A DNA stretch of 64,000 nt. Origin: Pararhizobium qamdonense (lineage in GTDB: Bacteria > Pseudomonadota > Alphaproteobacteria > Rhizobiales > Rhizobiaceae). The notes under the pieces were generated by a model, which made no database searches, was not told where the DNA came from, and saw only the letters and a program-made list of their open reading frames with translations. The position numbers and the translations under genes were made by a program. Positions 28,276 through 38,878 of the stretch are shown piece by piece; position 1 is the stretch's first letter, and every line of letters begins with the position of its first letter. The stretch lies in contig NZ_CP119566.1 of NCBI RefSeq assembly GCF_029277445.1, positions 2,854,001 through 2,918,000 of the forward strand, read 5' to 3'.

Positions 28276-28743
28276 TCAGGCGTCTTCCTTGCTGATAATC
28301 ATGGCGCCGATATCAGCTTCCGCGACAAGTTGCCCGTCAACTTTTGCATCACAGTGAAATTTCCAGATATGGCCGCGCTGCTTCTGCTTGACGACATGGA
28401 ATTCCACCCTGTCGCCGGGTACGACCGGCTTGCGGAAGCGGGCGTTGTCGATGGTCATGAAGTAGACGAGGTTGTTGCCGTCGCCGGTCTTGCGGGCACA
28501 GATCGCGCCTGCAGTCTGTGCCATGCCTTCGATCAGAAGAACGCCCGGCATGATCGGCTGCTCGGGAAAATGCCCGGTAAAATGCGGCTCGTTGGCCGTG
28601 ACGTTCTTGATCCCGATCGCCGAATTGTCGCCATCGATCTCGATGATCTTGTCGACCAGCAGGAATGGATACCGATGGGGAAGCAGCTTCAAGATTTCCC
28701 TGATATCAGCCGTACCGAGAACGGTGGTTGCTGCTTCACTCAT
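28276..28743 (-). CDS. fabZ: 3-hydroxyacyl-ACP dehydratase FabZ
   Basis: Hot-dog fold dehydratase of fatty acid elongation, 155 residues, acting on 3-hydroxyacyl-ACP. This is the same intermediate used by LpxA and LpxD, which explains its place in the lipid A operon. The catalytic residues are His58 in [14 protein letters not shown] and Glu72 in [12 protein letters not shown]; the substrate-tunnel segment [14 protein letters not shown] is intact. The start at 28743 overlaps the end of lpxD by 8 nt and is preceded by CAGGAGG. FabA is excluded by the N-terminal motif and the neighbours. Confidence 0.97.
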   Translation of the reverse strand: MSEAATTVLGTADIREILKLLPHRYPFLLVDKIIEIDGDNSAIGIKNVTANEPHFTGHFPEQPIMPGVLLIEGMAQTAGAICARKTGDGNNLVYFMTIDNARFRKPVVPGDRVEFHVVKQKQRGHIWKFHCDAKVDGQLVAEADIGAMIISKEDA

Positions 28744-29803
28744 CTTTGCCTCCTGATTTCTTCTGCCTGTTGTGCGCGCGCGCCGTGATCTCTGCAATTT
28801 CGCGCAGGAAATCGCGCATGGGGCGCGCCGGAATGCCGCCGTAGCGTTCGCCGGCGGGAACGTCGGAAGCGACACCGCTCATGGCGCCGATCTGCGCCCT
28901 GTCGCCGATGGTAATATGTCCATTGATCGCGGCAGCGCCGCCGATCAACACGCCGTCGCCGATCCGCGTGCTGCCGGCAATGCCCACCTGGGCTGCGATA
29001 CCGCAATGGCGGCCAACGCGGACATTGTGTCCGAGCTGGACGAGATTATCGATCTTGGTGCCCTCGCCGACCACCGTATCATCCATGGCGCCGCGGTCGA
29101 TCGTCGTATTGGCGCCGATCTCGACCCTGTCCTGCAGGATGACGCGGCCGATCTGGACAAGCTTGATCATGCCGCCTTTTGGCCCCGGCGCATTGCCGAA
29201 ACCATCCTGGCCGATCCGGGCACCGGGATGGATGATGACTTCGTTGCCAATGAGCGCACACATGATGCTGGCACCGGCGGCGATGGTGCAATCGCGCCCG
29301 ATCCGCACACCCGGACCGATCACGGCCCCGGCTGCAATCCGCGTGCCCGTGCCGATATGGGCGCCGGCACCAATCACGGCCGTCGCTTCGATATCGACAT
29401 TGTCCTCGATCTGCGCGGATGGATCGACAAAGGCGGCAGGAGAGATGCCGCGCGGTCCCGACAGGTTCTGTTCAGGACGCATGGCCTGCGGATGCAAGAT
29501 CGCACCGGCAAGCGCAAAAGCCGTGTGGGGATAGCGTGTCAGAAGAACGGGGATGTGCGGCGGGACGATCGCAGCGATCGTCTCGTCGCAAATGATCGCG
29601 CCGGCCTTGGATGTTTCGAACTCGTCTCGAAAGCGGCGCTGCAGCATATAGCAGACATCGAACTCGCCAGCCCGATAGGTCGGAGCCACGGAGCGGACGA
29701 TCCGGTCGCTGAGCTCCGGAGCCTGCAGGACCGCACCAATCTGATCCGCCAGATCGCTCAGGCGGATCCCATCATGCGGTGGGAAGAACCAATTGTTTTC
29801 CAT
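28736..29803 (-). CDS. lpxD: UDP-3-O-(3-hydroxyacyl)glucosamine N-acyltransferase
   Basis: Third enzyme of lipid A synthesis; adds the N-linked 3-hydroxyacyl chain. The 355-residue protein has the N-terminal uridine-binding domain ([27 protein letters not shown] segment [14 protein letters not shown]), then a hexapeptide beta-helix with the catalytic His in [13 protein letters not shown], and a C-terminal helix ([16 protein letters not shown]). Start 29803 (MENNWFF) is chosen because GGAG lies 8 nt upstream. It lies 49 nt after bamA, with a small hairpin in the gap that covers part of its ribosome-binding site. The 3' end overlaps fabZ. Confidence 0.96.
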   Translation of the reverse strand: MENNWFFPPHDGIRLSDLADQIGAVLQAPELSDRIVRSVAPTYRAGEFDVCYMLQRRFRDEFETSKAGAIICDETIAAIVPPHIPVLLTRYPHTAFALAGAILHPQAMRPEQNLSGPRGISPAAFVDPSAQIEDNVDIEATAVIGAGAHIGTGTRIAAGAVIGPGVRIGRDCTIAAGASIMCALIGNEVIIHPGARIGQDGFGNAPGPKGGMIKLVQIGRVILQDRVEIGANTTIDRGAMDDTVVGEGTKIDNLVQLGHNVRVGRHCGIAAQVGIAGSTRIGDGVLIGGAAAINGHITIGDRAQIGAMSGVASDVPAGERYGGIPARPMRDFLREIAEITARAHNRQKKSGGKDE

Positions 29804-29813
29804 AGCCAACACT

Positions 29814-29842
29814 CCAGAACAGTTTTTGGCAGGCAGTTCTGG
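29814..29842 (-). other. Small hairpin between bamA and lpxD
   Basis: Inverted repeat CCAGAAC (29814-29820) and GTTCTGG (29836-29842) with a 15-nt loop. On the mRNA it follows bamA and pairs part of the GGAG of lpxD (29812-29815), so it could tune lpxD translation or protect the bamA 3' end. The stem is short. Confidence 0.35.
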
Positions 29843-29852
29843 ACTGCAAGGA

Positions 29853-32186
29853 TCAGAAGGACGACGAGATACCGAACTTCAGGTTCTGTACGCGGTCGAA
29901 ATCTTCCTTGGCAACCGGGATCGCATAATCGACACGCAGCGGACCGAAAGGCGATGCCCAGATGATGCCCAGACCAACGGAGGCGCGCAGCGAGCTGTTG
30001 GTGCCCTCAAGCTCGTCGTCGGCCGTTGTTCTGACCTCGTTGCCATACAGCGTCCCTGCATCTGCAAAGATTGCACCGCGGAAACCGGCATCGCGCGAAA
30101 CGAACGGCAGCGGGAACGTTGCTTCGGCAGAGGCCGTGAAGTAGGTCGTGCCGCCGATGGCGTCGCCATATTCTCTGCTGCGCGGACCGATGCCGTTACG
30201 CTCGAAACCACGGATGTCGTTCTGGCCCAACTGGAACTGGTCGAAGACTTCCATCTGACCGCCCGTGTTGAACATGTGACCCGCGCTACCGCCGAGAGAC
30301 GCGATGATATCGGCATCGTCGTTGACGGTATAATACCACTTGGCCTTGGCGGTCAGCTTGTAGAAATCGGACGTACCGCCGAGACCGGCAAATTCCTGCG
30401 TTGCCGACGCCAGAATGCCTTCATGCGGCAAGGTCGCGTCGTCGAGTGAATTGTAGGTCAGCGTCTGAGAGACCGACGAACGCGTCCACGTGCTGCCGTC
30501 GATCGCACGGCGGTATGGGCTGGACAGGTCGGACCGGTCGCCGCTGTAATCCAGCTGCGTCAGGTTGTAACGGAAGGTGGTAGACAGACGCTCGGTGATC
30601 GGCGCGGTCACACGCAGGCTGAAGCCCTTGTCTTCGTAGCTGTAATTGTCTTCGTCATAGTCGTTTTCGTTCTGGAACACGTCGAAACCGGCGGCCAGGC
30701 GATAGCCGAGGAAGTAGGGCTCGGTGAACGAAACGTTATAGGTGCGGCTCTGGTCACCACGGCCTGCGGCAAGGCGGATATACTGGCCACGGCCAAGGAA
30801 GTTCTTTTCTTCGATAGAGGCTTCCACGAGGAAGCCGCCGCCGCTACCGGCCGAATAGCCGGCGCCGATGCCGAACGAACCGGTGGACTGATCCTGCACG
30901 TCGACGATGACGACGACGCGGTCAGACGCGCTGCCGGGCTGGGTCGTGATGTTGACGGCGGAGAAGTAACCCAGAGCATCCAGGCGGCGCTTTGCCGTCG
31001 TGATCAGTTCCTGGTTGAACGCATCGCCTTCGCTCATGTCGAATTCGCGGCGGATGACGTAGTCACGGGTACGGGTGTTGCCGCGGATTTCGATACGCTC
31101 GATATAGGCGCGCTCGCCCTGATCGACCAAATAATCGACAGCGATCGTGCGGCTGCCGAAATCGCGGTTGCCGCGCGGCGTGACACGGGCGAACGGATAG
31201 CCCTGGGCGGCGACGCGCTTGGAGATCGCGGAGATGCTGTCCTGAACGTCCTTCGCCTTGTAGATCGAGCCCGGCGACGACTGCACGAGACCCTTGAGCT
31301 CATCGGCATTGACGCCTTCAACGGTCGATTCGACGTTGACGGTGCCGAAATCGTAGCGCTCGCCTTCCTCAACAGTGATCGTCACCGTGTATTCATTGGT
31401 GGATTCATCCAGCACGGCATCCGAGGACACGATGCGGAAATCCGCATAGCCGCGATTGTAGTAGAACTGGCGCAGCAACTCTTCGTCGGCGCGCAGCTTG
31501 TCGGGATTGTAAACGTCCTTGCGGGTCAGGAAGGAGAAAATCCCCGATTCCTTGGTCGCGATCACAGCCTCGAGACGGCCGTTGCTATAGGCGTTGTTGC
31601 CGACAAAGTTGATCGCGGTGATCTTGGTGCGGTCGCCTTCATTGATGACGAAAGCGAGATTGACGCGGCCTTCGGCGATCGGAACGACCTGCGTGGTCAC
31701 AGTCACATCTTCGCGGCCGATGCCGGCATAGGCTTCCTTGATGGCCCGAATGTCAGATTCGGCGGTCGCCTCGCTGTACGGACCCAGCGAACGCGTGCGC
31801 ACGATGGTCGCCAGCTTTTCGTCCTTGATCTTGCGGTTGCCGTTGAAAACGACCTGGTTGACCAGCTGGTTCTCGCTCACGGTGACGACAAGCGTACCGC
31901 CCGAGATATTGATGCTGACATCGGAGAAATAGCCTGTGGAATAAAGGCGCTTGACGGAAGAATCGATATCGCTGTTGCTGAAGGCCTTGCCGGGAACGAT
32001 CGTGATGTTTGCACGGACCGTTTCGGGGCTGACGCGGGTGGCGCCACGGACTTCGACGCGGCTGATCGTTGCAGCTTCAGCGACGCTCGCACTGGCAAGC
32101 GTAACGATGCCAGACCCCGTTGCGACCATACTTGCAGACAGCGCAACCGCCGACACCGCGTTCAAAAATTTTGAACCAGCTTTCAT
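29853..32186 (-). CDS. bamA: Outer membrane protein assembly factor BamA
   Basis: Core of the BAM complex, which folds beta-barrel proteins into the outer membrane. The 777-residue protein has a signal peptide (cleavage near residue 38, [11 protein letters not shown]). Five POTRA domains cover about residues 40-430, with the usual starts [40 protein letters not shown] and [13 protein letters not shown]. The 16-strand barrel contains the [11 protein letters not shown] segment and ends in the BAM signal KFGISSSF. The start at 32186 is chosen because AAGG and the signal peptide begin there. It is flanked by rseP upstream and lpxD downstream, the classic order. Confidence 0.97.
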   Translation of the reverse strand: MKAGSKFLNAVSAVALSASMVATGSGIVTLASASVAEAATISRVEVRGATRVSPETVRANITIVPGKAFSNSDIDSSVKRLYSTGYFSDVSINISGGTLVVTVSENQLVNQVVFNGNRKIKDEKLATIVRTRSLGPYSEATAESDIRAIKEAYAGIGREDVTVTTQVVPIAEGRVNLAFVINEGDRTKITAINFVGNNAYSNGRLEAVIATKESGIFSFLTRKDVYNPDKLRADEELLRQFYYNRGYADFRIVSSDAVLDESTNEYTVTITVEEGERYDFGTVNVESTVEGVNADELKGLVQSSPGSIYKAKDVQDSISAISKRVAAQGYPFARVTPRGNRDFGSRTIAVDYLVDQGERAYIERIEIRGNTRTRDYVIRREFDMSEGDAFNQELITTAKRRLDALGYFSAVNITTQPGSASDRVVVIVDVQDQSTGSFGIGAGYSAGSGGGFLVEASIEEKNFLGRGQYIRLAAGRGDQSRTYNVSFTEPYFLGYRLAAGFDVFQNENDYDEDNYSYEDKGFSLRVTAPITERLSTTFRYNLTQLDYSGDRSDLSSPYRRAIDGSTWTRSSVSQTLTYNSLDDATLPHEGILASATQEFAGLGGTSDFYKLTAKAKWYYTVNDDADIIASLGGSAGHMFNTGGQMEVFDQFQLGQNDIRGFERNGIGPRSREYGDAIGGTTYFTASAEATFPLPFVSRDAGFRGAIFADAGTLYGNEVRTTADDELEGTNSSLRASVGLGIIWASPFGPLRVDYAIPVAKEDFDRVQNLKFGISSSF

Positions 32187-32434
32187 AAATCTTACCTTCT
32201 TCCCAATGCCCCGCAGCGAACTCGTACCGACTCCGGTCACGGCTGCCGTTTTAACCGCTTTTCATATACAAGCAAGCCAGCTCGTTAATTTCTGTTTACT
32301 TCAATTGAAACCGTGTCCTAACGGCCACTACGGAATTCAATTATCGTAAACAATTCCTTTCGATCAACCCTTTGAAATCTCAAAGAAGCCGATCGCCTCT
32401 CCCGCAGCCTTATGACCGCCGCAGGCCTTACGTG

Positions 32435-33568
32435 CTAGCCCAAAAGCGAACTGATGTCGTTCCATGTCGCAAACACCATCAGCATCAGCACCATGGCAAA
32501 ACCGATCCGGAACGCGACATCCTGTGTGCGTGGTCCAACCGGTTTTCCGCGAATGGCTTCCACCGCATAAAACATCAGATGGCCGCCATCAAGTACGGGA
32601 ACCGGCATTAGGTTGAGAAGTCCAATGGAAACCGACAGGACCGCCGCCAGCTGCAGCACGGCGGCAACCCCGATCGTCGCCATCTGGCCTGAGGCCTGCG
32701 CCACGCGGATGGGGCCGCCGAGCTGATCGGCCTTCATACGGCCGGTGACAAGGTTGCCGAGATAGTTGAACGTGCCGGTGACGATATGCCAGCTTTCGAC
32801 CGCACCCTGCCCCACGGCCTCGACCGGACCGAAGGTCTCCAGGCGGAAATTGCCGGTTTCCTGATTCGTCAGGATGCCGATAATGCCGAGTTCCATCTTG
32901 TTGCCGAACTGGTCGGTGATTTCGGTACGCTGAGGCACCATTGGCAGATCGAGCAGCTCGCCCTGGCGCTTGATCTGGATGGTGATCGGCGTTTCCGGGC
33001 GGATGCTGACATAGCGGCGCACATCGTCGAAAGTGGTGACATGCGTCCCGTCGATTGCGACCAGGAGATCGCCCGGCAGCACGCCTGCCTTGGCGGCAGC
33101 GCTGTTTTCCTTGACCTCGGCCACGACCGGATCGGCAATCGGCTTGCCATAGACCGTAAACAGCACGGCAAAAATGGCGATAGCGAGGATGAAATTGGCG
33201 ATCGGCCCGGCAGCAACCGTGGCCGCCCGCTTCCAGAGCTTGGCACCCAGGAACGTCCGGTCCCGGTCTTCGGGCGAATATTGCTCCAGCTTGCTGTAGT
33301 CGGGGACGCTGGCGGCGTCCTCGTCGCCGAAGAATTTCACATAGCCGCCGAGCGGGATGGCGCAGAACTTCCAGCGCGTTCCCTGCTTGTCGGTATAGCC
33401 GAACAATTCCGGGCCGAAACCGACGGAAAAAGCGAGAATACGGATGCCTGACCAGCGGCCGACCAGATAGTGTCCCATTTCATGCACGAAGACGAGCAGC
33501 GTCAGCACCAGCAGGAACGGCACGATATAGCCGGCAATCAGTTGAAGCGTATCGGCCAGGTAAGCCAT
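32435..33568 (-). CDS. rseP: RseP/EcfE-type intramembrane zinc metalloprotease
   Basis: Site-2 protease of 377 residues in the inner membrane that cleaves anti-sigma factors and signal peptides within the bilayer. The zinc site HEMGH (residues 29-33) lies in the first membrane helix. One PDZ domain follows (VVAEVKENSAAAKAGVLPGD...), and LMPVPVLDGGHL supplies the third ligand. The LGGYVKFFGDED loop is typical. E. coli RseP has two PDZ domains; only one is evident here, as in many alphaproteobacteria. It lies between cdsA (31 nt) and bamA (about 250 nt), an arrangement conserved in proteobacteria. Confidence 0.95.
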   Translation of the reverse strand: MAYLADTLQLIAGYIVPFLLVLTLLVFVHEMGHYLVGRWSGIRILAFSVGFGPELFGYTDKQGTRWKFCAIPLGGYVKFFGDEDAASVPDYSKLEQYSPEDRDRTFLGAKLWKRAATVAAGPIANFILAIAIFAVLFTVYGKPIADPVVAEVKENSAAAKAGVLPGDLLVAIDGTHVTTFDDVRRYVSIRPETPITIQIKRQGELLDLPMVPQRTEITDQFGNKMELGIIGILTNQETGNFRLETFGPVEAVGQGAVESWHIVTGTFNYLGNLVTGRMKADQLGGPIRVAQASGQMATIGVAAVLQLAAVLSVSIGLLNLMPVPVLDGGHLMFYAVEAIRGKPVGPRTQDVAFRIGFAMVLMLMVFATWNDISSLLG

Positions 33569-33598
33569 GAGGTCCTCGATCAGGTATGCGGGCGCCTT

Positions 33599-34432
33599 TT
33601 ATGGCGCCAAAAGGATTGCCCCCAGGGGCAGATTCTGTCCGCCGCTGGACACGACTTCAACCAAAGCAATCAAAAGCGCGGCAAAACAGGCAAAAACAAG
33701 TCCATCGACCCGGTCCATGACACCGCCATGACCGGGAATGAGCTTGCTTGAATCCTTCACGCCGAACCGACGCTTGATATAGGATTCAAAGAGATCGCCG
33801 ATCTGGCTGGAGATCGAGAGCGCAAGGGCTAAAAGCGGAATGCGCACATCGTTCAGCGAAAAATAGCTCATGAAGACAGCAACCCCGGCAATGACGCCGC
33901 ACACCGTTCCGCCGATCGCGCCGGACCAGGTTTTTCCGGGCGAGATGCGCGGTGCCAGCTTCGGGCCGCCGATCGCGCGGCCGGTGAAATAGGCCAGAAT
34001 ATCGGTCGCCCAGACCACGGCAAAGATGAAGATCATCGCGATCAGGCCGATATCGGCCTCACCGCGTATGGCCGACAGCGAAATGCCCGTCAGGCCGGCA
34101 TAGACGATGCCGCCGGGAAGCCACCATGTTCCGCTGCGGACAAACACCCAGATGGCGGCAATCGCGGCAAAGCCCGCCAAGACAAGCAGCGTGGCATGGG
34201 CGCCATCGAACAGGATGAGAGCGGAGATCACCGCCTGCGATAGCCAGCCGAAAGCATTGCCCTGGAAATCACGCTCGGCCAGCTTGGTGATCGTCGACCA
34301 CTCGTAATAGACGAGAACGGCAATGGCGACGGACAGAAGCTCGAACACCGTCCCGCCAACCCAGGTCGCGCCCAAGGTCACTGCAGCCATGATGATGCCG
34401 GAGATGATGCGTAGCCGTAATTCGCTCTGCAT
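33599..34432 (-). CDS. cdsA: Phosphatidate cytidylyltransferase
   Basis: Integral membrane enzyme of 277 residues that makes CDP-diacylglycerol, the precursor of all phospholipids. About eight hydrophobic helices are visible. The CTP transferase signature is spread over SPGKTWSGAIGGTVCGV and the C-terminal SKLIPGHGGVMDRVDGLVFA. Its ATG overlaps the last base of the uppS stop (TGATG), indicating translational coupling. rseP follows. Length and motif are normal for the family. Confidence 0.96.
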   Translation of the reverse strand: MQSELRLRIISGIIMAAVTLGATWVGGTVFELLSVAIAVLVYYEWSTITKLAERDFQGNAFGWLSQAVISALILFDGAHATLLVLAGFAAIAAIWVFVRSGTWWLPGGIVYAGLTGISLSAIRGEADIGLIAMIFIFAVVWATDILAYFTGRAIGGPKLAPRISPGKTWSGAIGGTVCGVIAGVAVFMSYFSLNDVRIPLLALALSISSQIGDLFESYIKRRFGVKDSSKLIPGHGGVMDRVDGLVFACFAALLIALVEVVSSGGQNLPLGAILLAP

Positions 34433-35175
34433 CAGGAACCAACCGCAAGCGTCGGCTGCGACAGGCCACCAAACCGGCGTTCCCGCCCGGCATAGGTCTT
34501 CAAGGCATTGAGGAAGACTTCACGGTTGAAGTCGGGCCAAAGCTCGGGCACGAACAGAAGTTCGGAATAGGCGGCCTGCCAGAGCAGGAAATTCGACAAC
34601 CGCTCCTCGCCGCTGGTGCGCAAAACCAGATCGGGATCGGGAATACCGGCCGTATCGAGTTTGCTGGCAATGCGCTCCGGCGTGATCTGGTCGGCGGTCA
34701 ACCGCCCTTGCGCAACGTCTACCGCCAGCGCCCGCATGGCGCGGGTCATTTCATCGCGGGAACCATAGTTGAAGGCGATAACCAGTGTGATACCCGTATT
34801 GTTGCGCGTCGTATCCTCCGCCTCCAGAAGCAGAGGAAGAATATCGCCGCGAAGATTGTTCTTGTCGCCGATCACCCGGATGCGCACGTTCTGCTGGTGC
34901 AGGTCGGCCAGATCGCGCCGGATGAAGGCTTTGAGAAGCCCCATCAGATCGGAGACTTCCGCCTCTGGCCGGCTCCAGTTTTCAGACGAGAAGGCAAACA
35001 GCGTCAGGTAACGGATACCGACTTCGCCAGCCGTGCGAACGGCCTCGCGCACGGATTCGACGCCCTTGCGATGTCCCATCGTCCGCGGCAATCCGCGTGA
35101 ATTGGCCCAACGGCCGTTGCCATCCATGATGATGGCAACATGCGTGGGAACATTTCTGGGCAATGGGTTTGACAT
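34432..35175 (-). CDS. uppS: Undecaprenyl diphosphate synthase
   Basis: Cis-prenyltransferase of 247 residues that builds the C55 lipid carrier for peptidoglycan and O-antigen. The first conserved region [18 protein letters not shown] contains the essential Asp18; the later [13 protein letters not shown] and [25 protein letters not shown] segments are also diagnostic. The ATG at 35175 fits the family N-terminus. It is 37 nt downstream of frr and overlaps cdsA by 1 nt. There is no doubt about family membership. Confidence 0.97.
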   Translation of the reverse strand: MSNPLPRNVPTHVAIIMDGNGRWANSRGLPRTMGHRKGVESVREAVRTAGEVGIRYLTLFAFSSENWSRPEAEVSDLMGLLKAFIRRDLADLHQQNVRIRVIGDKNNLRGDILPLLLEAEDTTRNNTGITLVIAFNYGSRDEMTRAMRALAVDVAQGRLTADQITPERIASKLDTAGIPDPDLVLRTSGEERLSNFLLWQAAYSELLFVPELWPDFNREVFLNALKTYAGRERRFGGLSQPTLAVGS

Positions 35176-35212
35176 CGATGGTCCGAAAAACAGAGACTCG
35201 GAAACAGGCAGA

Positions 35213-35773
35213 CTAGACCTGCATGATTTCCTTTTCCTTATCGCCGAGCAAGCGGTCGATGTCGGAAATCATCTCATCTGTCATTTTCTGGACCTTTTCG
35301 GACTGGCTTCGGCTGATATCCTGACCGATATCCCCATCCTTTTCGGCTTTTTTCAGACTATCCATGCCGTCACGGCGTACGTTGCGCACGGCGACCTTGG
35401 CTTTTTCGCTATAGTCGTGCGCGACCTTCACCAGCGACTTGCGGCGCTCTTCGTTGAGTTCCGGCAGCGGAATACGCAGATTCTGGCCATCGACGATCGG
35501 ATTGAGGCCGAGATTGGATTCCCGGATGGCGCGGTCCACGGCGTTGACCATGGACTTGTCCCAGATCGACACGCCCAGCATGCGCGATTCCGGCACCGTG
35601 ATATTGGCCACCTGGTTCAGCGGCACGCGCGAACCATAGGCTTCCACCATCACCGGATCGAGAACGTTGGCGGATGCGCGTCCCGTGCGCAGCGATGCGA
35701 TATCGCTTTTGAATGCGTTGATGGCACCATCCATGCGGCGCTTCAGGTCATTCAGGTCAATACCTTCACTCAT
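35213..35773 (-). CDS. frr: Ribosome recycling factor
   Basis: Releases ribosomes from mRNA after termination together with EF-G. The 186-residue protein is a two-domain L-shaped fold: a three-helix bundle ([41 protein letters not shown]) and the inserted beta domain ([20 protein letters not shown]). The length is standard (about 185 residues). It sits between pyrH (50 nt upstream) and uppS, the near-universal order in proteobacteria. Nothing is unusual. Confidence 0.98.
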   Translation of the reverse strand: MSEGIDLNDLKRRMDGAINAFKSDIASLRTGRASANVLDPVMVEAYGSRVPLNQVANITVPESRMLGVSIWDKSMVNAVDRAIRESNLGLNPIVDGQNLRIPLPELNEERRKSLVKVAHDYSEKAKVAVRNVRRDGMDSLKKAEKDGDIGQDISRSQSEKVQKMTDEMISDIDRLLGDKEKEIMQV

Positions 35774-35823
35774 GGATCAAACTCCCGTTTATCGCGGCGG
35801 CCTTGCGACCGCCCTTTAGCTGC

Positions 35824-36546
35824 TCAATTGTCTGTTACGATGGTCGCCCGGCCGCCGCCGGTCAAGATTTCCGCAAAACCGCCCTTCTCGTGGATCGAGA
35901 AGACGATGATCGGAATGCTGTTTTCCCGCGCCAGGGCCACGGCTGCAACATCCATGACGGCAAGGCCCTTCTGCAGGACTTCGCTATGAGTCAGGCGGTC
36001 AAAGCGGGTGGCTGTCGGGTCCTTCTTCGGGTCGGCGGTATAGATACCGTCAACCTGCGTGCCCTTGAAGATCGCCTCCGCACCCATTTCGGCGGCGCGC
36101 AGGGCGGCAGCCGAATCGGTGGTGAAGAACGGATTGCCCGTGCCGCCGGCAAAGATCACGACACGGCCCTGGGACAGATGGAAAAGCGTGGCGCGCTGCG
36201 AGAAGCTCTCGCAGATTTCCGGCATGGCGATGGCCGAGAGAACGACGGTATCGACGTCGAGCTTGCGCAGCGAGGTCGCCAGCGCCAGTGCGTTGATGAT
36301 GGTGGCGAGCATGCCCATATGGTCGCCGGTTACCCGGTCGCCGCCCTTGGAGGCGACCGCGACACCGCGAAAAATGTTTCCGCCGCCGACGACGACGCCG
36401 ACTTCAACGCCCATGGCGCGCGCCTGCGCAATGTCGGAGGCGATCCGGTCGGCGACGGCGACGTCGATCCCAAACCCCTGGTTTCCCATCAATGCTTCGC
36501 CCGAGGCCTTCAACAGCACGCGTTTGTAGAGAGGTTCGGCCGACAT
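35824..36546 (-). CDS. pyrH: Uridylate kinase
   Basis: Amino-acid-kinase-fold enzyme that phosphorylates UMP to UDP, 240 residues, usually hexameric and GTP-activated. Visible motifs are RVLLKASGEALMG at the N-terminus, VGVVVGGGNIFRGVA, and the DGIYTADPKKDPTATRFD segment typical of bacterial UMP kinases. The start at 36546 (MSAEPLYKR) is preferred over an in-frame ATG 8 codons earlier because it fits the family N-terminus. It lies about 190 nt downstream of tsf with a hairpin in between, and leads into frr. Confidence 0.96.
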   Translation of the reverse strand: MSAEPLYKRVLLKASGEALMGNQGFGIDVAVADRIASDIAQARAMGVEVGVVVGGGNIFRGVAVASKGGDRVTGDHMGMLATIINALALATSLRKLDVDTVVLSAIAMPEICESFSQRATLFHLSQGRVVIFAGGTGNPFFTTDSAAALRAAEMGAEAIFKGTQVDGIYTADPKKDPTATRFDRLTHSEVLQKGLAVMDVAAVALARENSIPIIVFSIHEKGGFAEILTGGGRATIVTDN

Positions 36547-36679
36547 CGTCACTCCTGTCCAAGAAGGCACACATGCGGAGATGGTGCATAAACTGATCTT
36601 TTCACGCCTGCGCGGCCGATATCATCCGGATGATCCCCGAAGGAGCCTGCGCCAATGTGATGATGATGCCGGATACACG

Positions 36680-36709
36680 AAGGGCACCGCGTTGTCACGC
36701 GATGCCCTT
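36680..36709 (-). terminator. Hairpin between tsf and pyrH
   Basis: Inverted repeat AAGGGCACCGCG (36680-36691) and CGCGATGCCCTT (36698-36709), 12 bp with one mismatch. The T-rich flank is on the plus strand, so on the transcribed minus strand it would terminate only weakly; it may act as a processing hairpin. Confidence 0.4.
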
Positions 36710-36735
36710 TTGTTTTCCCAATCAGGATGAAGAAA

Positions 36736-37662
36736 TCAACCCTTGGCGACAGCTGCGACTTCGGCTGCGAAGTCGGTTTCTTCCTTTTCGACGCCTTCGC
36801 CGAGAAGCAGGCGGGCCATGCCGACAACTTCGATCGGAGCGCCGACGGTCTTTTCAGCTTCCTTGACGGCAGCTTCGACGGTCAGGTCCGGGTTCATGAC
36901 GAAAGCCTGCGACAGAAGCGCGACTTCTTCGAAGAACTTGCGCATGCGGCCTTCGACCATCTTTTCGATAATCGCTTCCGGCTTGCCGGATTCGCGTGCC
37001 TGTTCGATGAAGATGTTGCGTTCGCGCTCGGCGACAGAAGCATCGACTTCCGTCGAACGGATGGCAAGCGGGTTGGTTGCTGCGATGTGCATGGCAACCT
37101 GGCGGCCGATGGCGTTCAGCGCATCCTTGTCGCCGGTCGACTTCAGCGCGACGAGAACGCCGAGCTTGCCGAGGCCGTCAGCAACGGAATTGTGGATGTA
37201 GGTGGCGACAACGCCGTCTTCGACCGACAGCAGGGCCGAACGGCGCAGAGCCATGTTCTCGCCGATTGTCGCGATCGCATCGGTGATGCTTTCAGCGACC
37301 GACTTGCCGGTTGCCGGATAGTTGGCAGCGCTGATGGTTTCAACGGAACCGTCGGTGCCGACGGCCACGGCTGCAACGCCACGGACGAGGTCCTGGAAGG
37401 CATCGTTGCGGGCAACGAAGTCGGTTTCCGAGTTCAGTTCGATGACAACGGCCTTGGTGCCGCTGCTGGCGATACCGATCAAGCCTTCGGCAGCCGCACG
37501 GCCGGACTTCTTGTCGGCCTTGGCGATGCCCTTGGCACGCAGCCAGTCGATCGCGGCTTCCATGTCGCCATTGGTTTCGCCGAGTGCCTTCTTGCAATCC
37601 ATCATGCCTGCGCCGGTCTTTTCGCGCAGTTCCTTCACCATTGCTGCAGTAATAGTGCTCAT
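36736..37662 (-). CDS. tsf: Elongation factor Ts
   Basis: Guanine-nucleotide exchange factor for EF-Tu, 308 residues. The N-terminal UBA-like domain and signature are clear ([20 protein letters not shown], then [19 protein letters not shown]). The core contains the [13 protein letters not shown] motif that contacts EF-Tu, and [15 protein letters not shown] near the end. The start at 37662 (MSTITAAMV) is the family N-terminus; the open frame upstream is intergenic. It lies 255 nt downstream of rpsB, from which it is separated by a terminator-like hairpin. Confidence 0.98.
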   Translation of the reverse strand: MSTITAAMVKELREKTGAGMMDCKKALGETNGDMEAAIDWLRAKGIAKADKKSGRAAAEGLIGIASSGTKAVVIELNSETDFVARNDAFQDLVRGVAAVAVGTDGSVETISAANYPATGKSVAESITDAIATIGENMALRRSALLSVEDGVVATYIHNSVADGLGKLGVLVALKSTGDKDALNAIGRQVAMHIAATNPLAIRSTEVDASVAERERNIFIEQARESGKPEAIIEKMVEGRMRKFFEEVALLSQAFVMNPDLTVEAAVKEAEKTVGAPIEVVGMARLLLGEGVEKEETDFAAEVAAVAKG

Positions 37663-37831
37663 CTTTGTTGCCTCTTCGTTTGTTCGGCTGGCGCGCTGCC
37701 AGAAAGCCGGCGCGATACCAGGAGGATGTGGCAGGGCATGACCCCTGAATGTGACATCGTGATGAAAGGGTTCATCGCGGTGATGGGCATCTTTGAGACC
37801 GGCACCCGATGGGCTGGTCCGATGCAAAAGA

Positions 37832-37869
37832 ACAAGGCCGTTCACTTTTTCAGTCGTAAACGGCCTTGT
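37832..37869 (-). terminator. Terminator-like hairpin between rpsB and tsf
   Basis: Perfect 10-bp stem ACAAGGCCGT (37832-37841) and ACGGCCTTGT (37860-37869), loop of 18 nt, followed on the minus strand by TCTTTTG. It lies about 50-85 nt after the rpsB stop and may reduce read-through into tsf. Confidence 0.55.
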
Positions 37870-37917
37870 CCTGATCGTGTCTAAAGGAACGGCGGGATGA
37901 GCCGCCGCCCCGCCTTA

Positions 37918-38685
37918 TCAGGCTTCAGCAGCTTCTTCGAGAGCCGGCTCAAGCGGCAGATCGGAGGAAGCGCCGAGGTCGCGGCCCGACGAGCTCTGCT
38001 GACGGGCAATGCCATCAAGCGCTGCACGCGAGATCAGATCGCAATAAAGCGAGATCGCACGCGAAGCGTCGTCGTTGCCGGGGATCGGGAAGTCGATACG
38101 GTCCGGATCGCAGTTCGAATCGATGATCGCAACAACCGGGATGCCGAGACGCTTTGCTTCGTCGATGGCAATCGATTCTTTGTTGGTGTCGATGATGAAC
38201 ATCAGGTCGGGAACGCCGCCCATGTCACGGATACCGCCAAGTGCGCGGTTCAGCTTTTCGCGTTCGCGCTCGAGGTTGAGGCGTTCCTTCTTGGAATAGC
38301 CGGAGCCTTCCGAAGCGAGGATTTCGTCGAGCTTGCGCAGGCGCTGGATCGAGTTCGAGATCGTCTTCCAGTTGGTCATCATGCCGCCGAGCCAGCGGGC
38401 GTTGACGTAGTACTGGGCCGAACGCTTGGCAGCGTCAGCGATGATTTCGGATGCCTGGCGCTTGGTGCCGACGAACAGAACGCGGCCGCCCTTGGCAACC
38501 GTGTCGCTGACAACCTGCAGCGCGCGCGACAGCAACGGAACGGTCTGTGCGAGGTCGATGATGTGAACGTTCGAACGATCGCCGAAGATGTACGGCTTCA
38601 TTTTCGGGTTCCAGCGGTGAGTCTGGTGACCGAAGTGAACGCCAGCTTCCAGAAGCTGACGCATGCTAAAATCGGGCAATGCCAT
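37918..38685 (-). CDS. rpsB: 30S ribosomal protein S2
   Basis: Small-subunit ribosomal protein of 255 residues. It begins [20 protein letters not shown], contains [32 protein letters not shown] and [13 protein letters not shown] [20 protein letters not shown], all hallmark S2 segments. A strong AAAGGAG upstream sets the start at 38685; the frame upstream is leader sequence. The C-terminal tail ([13 protein letters not shown]) is short and acidic, as in other rhizobia. It is followed by tsf. A candidate promoter is about 130 nt upstream. Confidence 0.98.
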   Translation of the reverse strand: MALPDFSMRQLLEAGVHFGHQTHRWNPKMKPYIFGDRSNVHIIDLAQTVPLLSRALQVVSDTVAKGGRVLFVGTKRQASEIIADAAKRSAQYYVNARWLGGMMTNWKTISNSIQRLRKLDEILASEGSGYSKKERLNLEREREKLNRALGGIRDMGGVPDLMFIIDTNKESIAIDEAKRLGIPVVAIIDSNCDPDRIDFPIPGNDDASRAISLYCDLISRAALDGIARQQSSSGRDLGASSDLPLEPALEEAAEA

Positions 38686-38810
38686 GCCTTTTTCTCCTTT
38701 TCCGGTTGAACCTCCGCAAGGCAAACAGCACTCTCGTTGAGAGTACCACCGGGTGGAACTGCCCGGATTTCTCCCGGACGGTCCCAAACCTTACGTGTGG
38801 AATGCGGTGC

Positions 38811-38839
38811 CCTTACCCCGTGGCGCCCGATAAATCAAG
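38811..38839 (-). promoter_or_regulatory. Candidate rpsB promoter
   Basis: Minus-strand CTTGAT (38834-38839) and GTAAGG (38811-38816) with a 17-nt spacer. The CTTGA-type -35 element is typical of strong alphaproteobacterial promoters, but the -10 match is poor. About 125 nt of leader would precede rpsB. Confidence 0.35.
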
Positions 38840-38878
38840 CGCAAAGGCAGAAAATAGCAGCGGGCGGGGTCTTGGTGC

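Noticed and set aside
38686..38810. The rpsB leader considered as a ribosomal-protein autoregulatory RNA
   Set aside because: Only small local hairpins such as CTCTC-GTT-GAGAG were found and no known S2 leader fold could be recognised by eye.
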